Origin: a virus
Direction: 5' to 3' (one strand)
Virus record (IMG/VR): IMGVR_UViG_3300006737_000155
Span: 1-26,905 of that record
DNA: 26,905 nucleotides
The notes under the pieces are model-generated. The model ran no database searches, was not told where the DNA came from, and saw nothing but the letters and a program-made list of their open reading frames with translations. The first letter of the stretch is position 1. Each line of letters starts with the position of its first letter. Positions 23,340-26,905 of the stretch are shown one piece after another. The position numbers and the translations under genes are program-made.

Positions 23340-25074
23340 CTCCACCGTAGGCACCGTGATTAGACAGATTGGGTCGCCATCCCAGCGCGAGGGAATCGAC
23401 GGCCCCCTCCTGTTCACTCATCCATGCCTCCATGTCTTCACGCTGCATTTGCGAGCTGCGTTCTAGCTGCGTTCGCATCTGGTCCTGGGCCGCGGCCTCT
23501 ACGAAATAAGCAAGCGCAATCGCAAGCGCATCAGCGCGGTCATCGTGTGACAGGCAGCCCTTCTCATCGGTTAGCCGCGACATCTGGTGCGCAACTGATC
23601 TGGAATATCCGTGTTCTGGATCTTCATCCAATAAGCGGTAATCAGCCTTGATCACCTTGGCCAACATGCACAGCCTGTGCTGCTGAATAATCGGGCCTAG
23701 CGTGTCACAAAGTCGCGTCTCTTTCCTGATGCTGTGCTTTACCTCCTCAATCGTTACCGGGTGATGCCGGAGCATGTGGGGTTTCAACAGGGCTGTGAAC
23801 ATGCCATCGCCCATGTTTGCCTCAGCGATGACGTAATTCACATCCCATTTCTTGGCGATCTTGGCGCAATTCTCTAGAACAACATCGTCATAGCCAAGGG
23901 TTGAGCCACCACTTTCCAGAACAAAGAAATTACCGCCATATTCAGCCAATACACACCAGGCCAGCTCATCCCGGCCTCTACCAGCAGGGTCAATCGACAT
24001 GACAACACGGGCTTCTTTTCTTTCAACCCAGCCATTGATAAATGCAGGTCGATGCCAATACCTATCCGCCCCCATTCCGATACAGACAAGTTCCTGAAGC
24101 CTGTATTCCGGCGAACTCGACCAAACGACAGTCTCTGGAAGGGCAGATCCGTCGATATCGAGGACGACAATATCGCCCAGGCGTACTGGGAAGCGGTCAA
24201 GAGTGGCAAGCCTGCAATTGAGATAGAACTGAAGTTCGAAACTTGCCTTCGTCATCGACGCTTGACGTTGAAGGATGTCTTCGTGACTGAACCGCTCAGG
24301 GTCCGTTGGCTCTCCGACTAACCCTGGATCGGCGGTTACCTCCGCCTCGATTCGTGGATCTAGGTTCCCTTCATAGGTATCAAGCTCTTCTGGGTATAAA
24401 GCAGGCCAATACCGACTTGAATAACCCCTTTCTCGCACTAATCGCAGGTAAATACTTGTCTCTGTATGAGGAGTTCCGAGATAACTAATCTTTCGTGGCA
24501 GTAATTGACCCTCGTCGGGCTTGATGATGGATTCCATCTCTGTCACAGCATGAGCAATACGCTCTTGCTTCAGGATCGTCAGAGTATTTGCCAGGGTCTC
24601 AATGTCATCCAAGATCGCGCAAGTACAACGCTGGCCTGTGGTTTGCGCTCCAACACCCAAGGCTCGTACAGATGGCGACTGCTCAACCGTGCATGGGGCG
24701 ACATCAAAAGCGACATTGCTGGATCTGTTCTCCAATTCAGGCAATAAACACTGCAATATGTCCACTTCAGCCATGGTCCTGAGCATGAACTGGGTGAAAT
24801 CCGTTGCTTTGATGGCTGTGGCTGAAACGACAAGGATTTTCTCTTCGCAATCCATGCGAAGCCGCCAAAGCGCGTAATACGACGCCAACAAACTTTTACC
24901 CAGACCACGGAAAGCAACCGTTAATTGCCTATCTGGCCCTGATTCCATCCATTGAGCGACAGCTACCTGCTGTTTGGTGGGAGTTCTTGCCAGACCTTGT
25001 TCTCTAAGCAGATAGCAACAGAACTGCGGAAAGCTTTGCAGCTCTTTAGGTAGAGGCTCCCACAGTTGTTTCAT
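23320..25074 (-). CDS. terL: Large terminase subunit, T7 gp19-like
   Basis: 584 aa (T7 gp19 586 aa). ATG at 25074 overlaps the stop of the 53-aa gene as ATGA. The ATPase half has Walker A AFRGLGKS (54-61) and Walker B ILDDIE (154-159), followed by a coupling-type segment ISYLGTPH. The nuclease half has SIDPAGRGRDE (D362), VIAEAN (E418) and HDDRADA (510-516; D511, D512, D515), the acidic RNase H-like set that binds metal. All motifs appear intact. It packages DNA through the portal and cuts concatemers. Unlike T7, where terL comes after the tail fibre, here it precedes the portal. Confidence 0.97.
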   Translation of the reverse strand: MKQLWEPLPKELQSFPQFCCYLLREQGLARTPTKQQVAVAQWMESGPDRQLTVAFRGLGKSLLASYYALWRLRMDCEEKILVVSATAIKATDFTQFMLRTMAEVDILQCLLPELENRSSNVAFDVAPCTVEQSPSVRALGVGAQTTGQRCTCAILDDIETLANTLTILKQERIAHAVTEMESIIKPDEGQLLPRKISYLGTPHTETSIYLRLVRERGYSSRYWPALYPEELDTYEGNLDPRIEAEVTADPGLVGEPTDPERFSHEDILQRQASMTKASFELQFYLNCRLATLDRFPVRLGDIVVLDIDGSALPETVVWSSSPEYRLQELVCIGMGADRYWHRPAFINGWVERKEARVVMSIDPAGRGRDELAWCVLAEYGGNFFVLESGGSTLGYDDVVLENCAKIAKKWDVNYVIAEANMGDGMFTALLKPHMLRHHPVTIEEVKHSIRKETRLCDTLGPIIQQHRLCMLAKVIKADYRLLDEDPEHGYSRSVAHQMSRLTDEKGCLSHDDRADALAIALAYFVEAAAQDQMRTQLERSSQMQREDMEAWMSEQEGAVDSLALGWRPNLSNHGAYGGVKRLTV

Positions 25075-25232
25075 TCAAATGCCTTAGCAGCAGCACGTTT
25101 GATGGCAGCTCTCAAGCCTTTTTCCTTGCCATCAACAAGATGGAACGACGAAACATACGTGCATTTCGTTATTCCATCCTCAGTAAGACACACCTTGAGA
25201 CAGTCGTCTTCAGTGGTCGTGATATCAAGCAT
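25071..25232 (-). CDS. 53-aa hypothetical protein between Ig-like gene and terL
   Basis: A short frame with ATG at 25232, immediately after the TAA of the Ig-like gene, ending in TGA that overlaps the terL ATG (ATGA). It begins MLDITTTEDDCLKVCLTEDG and ends IKRAAAKAFE: an acidic N-terminal half that looks beta-rich and a basic C-terminal helix. The perfect stop/start coupling on both sides is the main reason to call it. Function not recognised. Confidence 0.65.
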   Translation of the reverse strand: MLDITTTEDDCLKVCLTEDGITKCTYVSSFHLVDGKEKGLRAAIKRAAAKAFE

Positions 25233-25775
25233 TTATTTCTTGCTGGTGTTTTTAGTTTGCTTGGCTGGATCAGTGACGACAACGCCAACAGTGGCTTCCT
25301 TTGGTGAATCGCTGGAATCAGCAGTAAACATGCAGCGCAGTGTTGCCATCCCAGCTTTCGCGCATGTGATCTGTGCAGTGGACTTATTTTTTGCACCAAC
25401 GAATGAGATGCAATCACCTGATCTGACTGACCATAGATACGTCACAGGACTTGCATCACCGCTAATCACAGCAGTTAAATCAAGCGTTTCCCCTGTGGTG
25501 AGCGACACACTGCCACCTGAGATGCCACTGCCAGCAATTGTGCAATCACCAAGCGTTGCTGGTGGGGCCCCAGGAGTATTAGGCATGCCGGCGACATAAG
25601 GCCACTCACCAGTTGCAGCGTAATAACCCTCTTGAGCAGCCTGAACAATCGACTGAGCTCTTGTGTTTTCTCCTGTCAGCCCCAGCAGCTGCCTGGTGCC
25701 ATTGGTGAGATAGATCTGTGGATCTGAACCATTCACGACAACAGTCATTTGCGGGGCCGTAGTTCTCCCCAGCAT
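25233..25775 (-). CDS. Ig-like (PKD/BIg-type) domain protein, possible virion decoration protein
   Basis: 180 aa from ATG 25775; an internal ATG at 25748 (MTVVVNGSDPQ) is an equally possible start giving 171 aa, and neither has a good Shine-Dalgarno. The N-terminal 60 residues include NGTRQLLGLTGENTRAQSIV and YAATGEWPYVAG. From about residue 95 the sequence has the Ig-like/PKD rhythm: ETLDLTAVISG, VTYLWSVRSGDCISFVG, STAQITCAKAGMATLRCMFTA, and a final VGVVVTD strand. The three Cys in the domain could pair. Ig-like domains are often found on tailed-phage surfaces, where they bind weakly to glycans. Upstream of terL it could encode a capsid ornament; this is inference. A hairpin lies just in front of it. 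Confidence 0.7.
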   Translation of the reverse strand: MLGRTTAPQMTVVVNGSDPQIYLTNGTRQLLGLTGENTRAQSIVQAAQEGYYAATGEWPYVAGMPNTPGAPPATLGDCTIAGSGISGGSVSLTTGETLDLTAVISGDASPVTYLWSVRSGDCISFVGAKNKSTAQITCAKAGMATLRCMFTADSSDSPKEATVGVVVTDPAKQTKNTSKK

Positions 25776-25783
25776 ATTGGCAG

Positions 25784-25814
25784 CAACAAAGCCCGCTGCC
25801 TAGGACAACGGGCT
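25784..25814 (-). terminator. Terminator-like hairpin before the Ig-like gene
   Basis: On the minus strand AGCCCGTTG pairs with CAGCGGGCT (9 bp, one wobble) around a 7-nt loop that contains CCTAGG, and TTTGTTG follows. The T tract is short, so termination may be partial. It lies 9 bp before the first possible start of the Ig-like gene, so it could be an attenuator or an RNA processing site. Confidence 0.6.
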
Positions 25815-25885
25815 CTGCATTGTCTCCCGCTCGGCTCAACCCCCCACGACCAATGGTTGGCGGCGTTACCGAAGACGACTAAAGA

Positions 25886-26227
25886 CTACATCCCTCCAGC
25901 AGAGACGACACCAGATCCTTCCCTTGGGTCATTGCCATCGGCATACATCGCCAAAGCACTGGGATGAATTGGATTCCTCCGACCTGTCTTTGCCTTCTCG
26001 TCCTCAGCACGACGACGAGCCAAGTAATCGTGAAACTCGTTCTGATCACACTTCAATCCATCAGTCAGTCCAAATGACCTCCTATAAGCCTGCATCCCCT
26101 GGGCATACTCTCTCTTCTGATTAGGACTGAACTCAGTACCCCATTCCCTTCCCTCGTTTTCTCTCCGAAATTCATTCTGTGCTGAAGACATGCGTGTCTT
26201 TCCCTGTCGCCGGTAAGATCGGGTCAT
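25886..26227 (-). CDS. Hypothetical 113-aa protein, first gene of the leftward arm
   Basis: ATG at 26227; an internal ATG at 26191 (MSSAQNEFRRENEG) has AGGGA 10 nt upstream and may be the true start, giving 101 aa. The sequence is very hydrophilic, rich in R, E, K, Q and N (NQKREYAQGMQAYRRSFGL, YLARRRAEDEKAKTGRRN), with no membrane segment or signal peptide and a Gly-rich end (GSGVVSAGGM). I do not recognise a family. It is the gene nearest the divergent control region and may be expressed first in this arm. A terminator-like hairpin follows about 70 bp downstream. Confidence 0.6.
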   Translation of the reverse strand: MTRSYRRQGKTRMSSAQNEFRRENEGREWGTEFSPNQKREYAQGMQAYRRSFGLTDGLKCDQNEFHDYLARRRAEDEKAKTGRRNPIHPSALAMYADGNDPREGSGVVSAGGM

Positions 26228-26250
26228 CGCCTAATGCTGTAGGTGGTCGT

Positions 26251-26276
26251 GTCAGGGAGCTGGTAACTCGTCTGAC
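26251..26276. other. Hairpin between the leftward gene start and the rightward terminator
   Basis: GTCAG (26251-26255) pairs with CTGAC (26272-26276), with inner GAG (26257-26259) and CTC (26267-26269). It would lie in the 5' leader of the leftward transcript if the candidate promoter at 26283-26310 is used, or upstream of the terminator in a rightward RNA. Role unknown. Confidence 0.4.
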
Positions 26277-26282
26277 AGATAA

Positions 26283-26310
26283 ATCATATACGCCCCCGAA
26301 GAGCAAACAA
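26283..26310 (-). promoter_or_regulatory. Candidate leftward sigma70-type promoter
   Basis: Minus strand TTGTTT (26310-26305), 16-nt spacer, TATGAT (26288-26283). The -10 matches TATAAT at five of six positions; the -35 is partial. The predicted start is near 26276, about 50 bp upstream of the first leftward gene. The -35 lies in the loop of the overlapping rightward terminator. Moderate to weak evidence. Confidence 0.35.
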
Positions 26311-26331
26311 GCTCTTTAGGGGCTTTTCTTT
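26292..26331 (+). terminator. Rightward intrinsic terminator
   Basis: GCCCC-CG-AAGAGC (26292-26304) pairs with GCTCTT-TA-GGGGC (26311-26323), with one C-A mismatch and one G-T wobble, around the loop AAACAA. CTTTTCTTT follows on the plus strand. The complementary strand lacks a T run, so it acts rightward. No rightward gene ends near it; the closest ends at 23339. Confidence 0.8.
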
Positions 26332-26339
26332 GCAACCTG

Positions 26340-26369
26340 TTGACAAAGCACTTGACACGTTGCTAAAGA
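26340..26369 (+). promoter_or_regulatory. Candidate rightward promoter with duplicated TTGACA
   Basis: TTGACA occurs at 26340-26345 and again at 26352-26357, 12 bp apart. The first is 18 bp upstream of TAAAGA (26364-26369), which carries an extended -10 TG at 26361-26362. The second has no -10 at a normal distance. A start near 26376 would give a structured leader of more than 500 nt to the ribosome binding site at the right edge. Confidence 0.4.
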
Positions 26370-26643
26370 ATGCGGACGGGCTTCTTTACGGGCACCTGAT
26401 TCGGGAACAGCAACGGAGCTAAGTGACGGCGCTCCCCTGCATACCCCCACCTCTTATCTCGATAAGGCGAGCTTATTGAGAATCCGAAAATGCGTCGCGC
26501 GTTGAGGTGGGTATATCGAGGGGCGTTCGCGGCAAAATCCCCCCATAGGGGGTGGCCTGGCGGCCATAAATCAAGCATTCGCCAGCCTGTTTGGCATTTA
26601 TTGCCACCCAGGGGGGAGGGGGTGCCCACCCTGACTGGGTTCT

Positions 26644-26664
26644 GCACACATTTCAAATGTGTGC
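26644..26664. repeat. Near-perfect 21-bp palindrome
   Basis: GCACACATTT (26644-26653) and AAATGTGTGC (26655-26664) are exact reverse complements around one C. Such symmetry suits a dimeric DNA-binding protein site; with a 1-nt centre it is not a good RNA hairpin. Confidence 0.75.
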
Positions 26665-26741
26665 TCACCGCTGGCCGCTGTCGTTTACTAGGGGAGGGGT
26701 GCGGCCGAAACAGCGGCCGAGGCCACGGCCGGGTGAGCACA
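26660..26741. repeat. Nested inverted repeat (two concentric stems)
   Basis: Outer arms TGTGCTCACC (26660-26669) and GGTGAGCACA (26732-26741) are exact reverse complements. Inside them GGCCGCTG (26673-26680) and CAGCGGCC (26711-26718) are also exact. The loop holds the G-rich GGGGAGGGG. The left outer arm overlaps the end of the 21-bp palindrome, so the two structures are mutually exclusive. Confidence 0.75.
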
Positions 26742-26767
26742 AGCAAGTGGCCGCCGAGATAATTGCC

Positions 26768-26795
26768 GAGCTGTTCCCGAGCTGTTCCCGAGCTG
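26768..26795. repeat. 11-bp tandem repeat, about 2.5 copies
   Basis: GAGCTGTTCCC is repeated at 26768-26778 and 26779-26789, followed by a partial GAGCTG at 26790-26795. Confidence 0.8.
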
Positions 26796-26893
26796 CTGCC
26801 GCACCCTGCTTCCATCCAACTGTTACGGATTGTTTCAATATCTAGGGCATCTCCTCTCAACCTCTACCTATCCGCAGAGTTCTGACTATATTG

Positions 26894-26905
26894 AGGAGGA
26901 ATCAA
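26894..26905 (+). promoter_or_regulatory. Strong Shine-Dalgarno for a rightward gene beginning outside the window
   Basis: The window ends with TTGAGGAGGAATCAA, a near-ideal AGGAGG on the plus strand, so a start codon is expected within a few bases of the right edge. TATATT lies just upstream (about 26887). This implies a divergent rightward arm, presumably early genes. Confidence 0.65.

Larger units (their letters stand above)
26370..26890. other. Gene-free region rich in inverted repeats
   Basis: About 520 bp without a believable gene: the open frames have no ribosome binding sites and are low-complexity (Pro/Arg/Gly). It contains CTCGATAAG/CTTATTGAG (26458-26480, 5-nt loop) nested within ATACCCCCACCTC/GAGGTGGGTAT (26441-26453 and 26504-26514), CCCCC-ATA-GGGGG (26540-26552), TGGCC/GGCCA (26553-26566), TGGCA/TGCCA (26592-26606), a 10-bp-arm palindrome (26644-26664), and a nested stem at 26660-26741. 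Base composition is more G/C-skewed than in the coding area. It could be a structured leader or small RNA, a replication origin, or a terminal/packaging region. Confidence 0.6.

Noticed and set aside
24875-24883. TAATACGAC, the first half of the T7 RNA polymerase promoter consensus
   Set aside because: The rest of the consensus is missing (GCCAACAA follows) and it lies on the plus strand inside terL; likely chance.
25066-25599. 177-codon plus-strand open frame
   Set aside because: Antisense to the Ig-like gene and the 53-aa gene, which form a coupled series with terL; no ribosome binding site.
26490-26762. 90-codon plus-strand open frame
   Set aside because: Same region, Arg/Gly/Trp-rich sequence explained by G/C runs; no ribosome binding site.
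26363-26860. 165-codon minus-strand open frame in the right-hand region
   Set aside because: Pro/Arg/Gly-rich composition, no ribosome binding site, overlaps the inverted repeats, and no recognisable protein pattern.
26228-26905. tRNA gene, att site or CRISPR array
   Set aside because: No cloverleaf or T-loop signature, no integrase-linked repeat, and no regularly spaced direct repeats with unique spacers; the 11-bp tandem repeat is too short and contiguous.

Overview
The window is the virion-assembly (late) arm of a T7-like podovirus, probably a cyanophage or close marine relative. The gene order and protein lengths match the T7 head-tail module: terminase, portal (gp8-like), scaffold (gp9-like), major capsid (gp10-like), tail tubes A and B (gp11/gp12-like), gp13-like, internal core proteins (gp14, gp15 and gp16-like) and tail fibre (gp17-like). 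The cyanophage assignment is an inference from the style of the tail fibre, whose T7-type N-terminus is joined to a beta-helix body of a kind I associate with cyanophage fibres, and from the two very large internal proteins. No host gene, tRNA, integrase, RNA polymerase, lysis gene, CRISPR array or IS element is visible, so I cannot tell a free phage from a prophage on this window alone.

Layout, read leftward because nearly everything is on the minus strand: (i) 26228-26905 has no convincing gene. It holds a rightward terminator, candidate divergent promoters and a dense cluster of inverted repeats, and it ends in a strong Shine-Dalgarno that must serve a rightward gene just outside the window. 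(ii) 26227-23320 holds a hypothetical gene, an Ig-like-domain protein, a 53-aa gene and the large terminase. (iii) 23106-23339 is a small-terminase-like gene on the opposite (+) strand, tail-to-tail with terL and overlapping it by 20 bp. (iv) 23047-21558 holds a 65-aa gene and three small related genes that begin Met-Cys-(Gly/Ala)-Gly. (v) 21555-14105 holds portal, scaffold, capsid, the two tail tube proteins and the gp13-like protein. A strong leftward terminator follows the capsid gene, as in T7. (vi) 14105-2475 holds the ejected core: 269, 883, 1540 and 1180 aa. (vii) 2393-1 is the tail fibre, cut by the window edge.

The minus-strand genes are packed with 1-4 bp stop/start overlaps (ATGA, TGATG, TAATG) or 2-nt gaps, so they form a translationally coupled late operon. 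Exceptions are the gaps before the capsid gene (hairpin), after it (terminator), before the Ig-like gene (hairpin), before the tail fibre (direct repeat), and the divergent 58-bp spacer at 23048-23105. The most unusual points are the inverted small terminase, the giant core protein carrying a ParB/sulfiredoxin-like segment and a HExxH metallopeptidase motif, the altered M23-type domain on the gp15-like protein, the Met-Cys gene trio, and the structured gene-free region at the right end.
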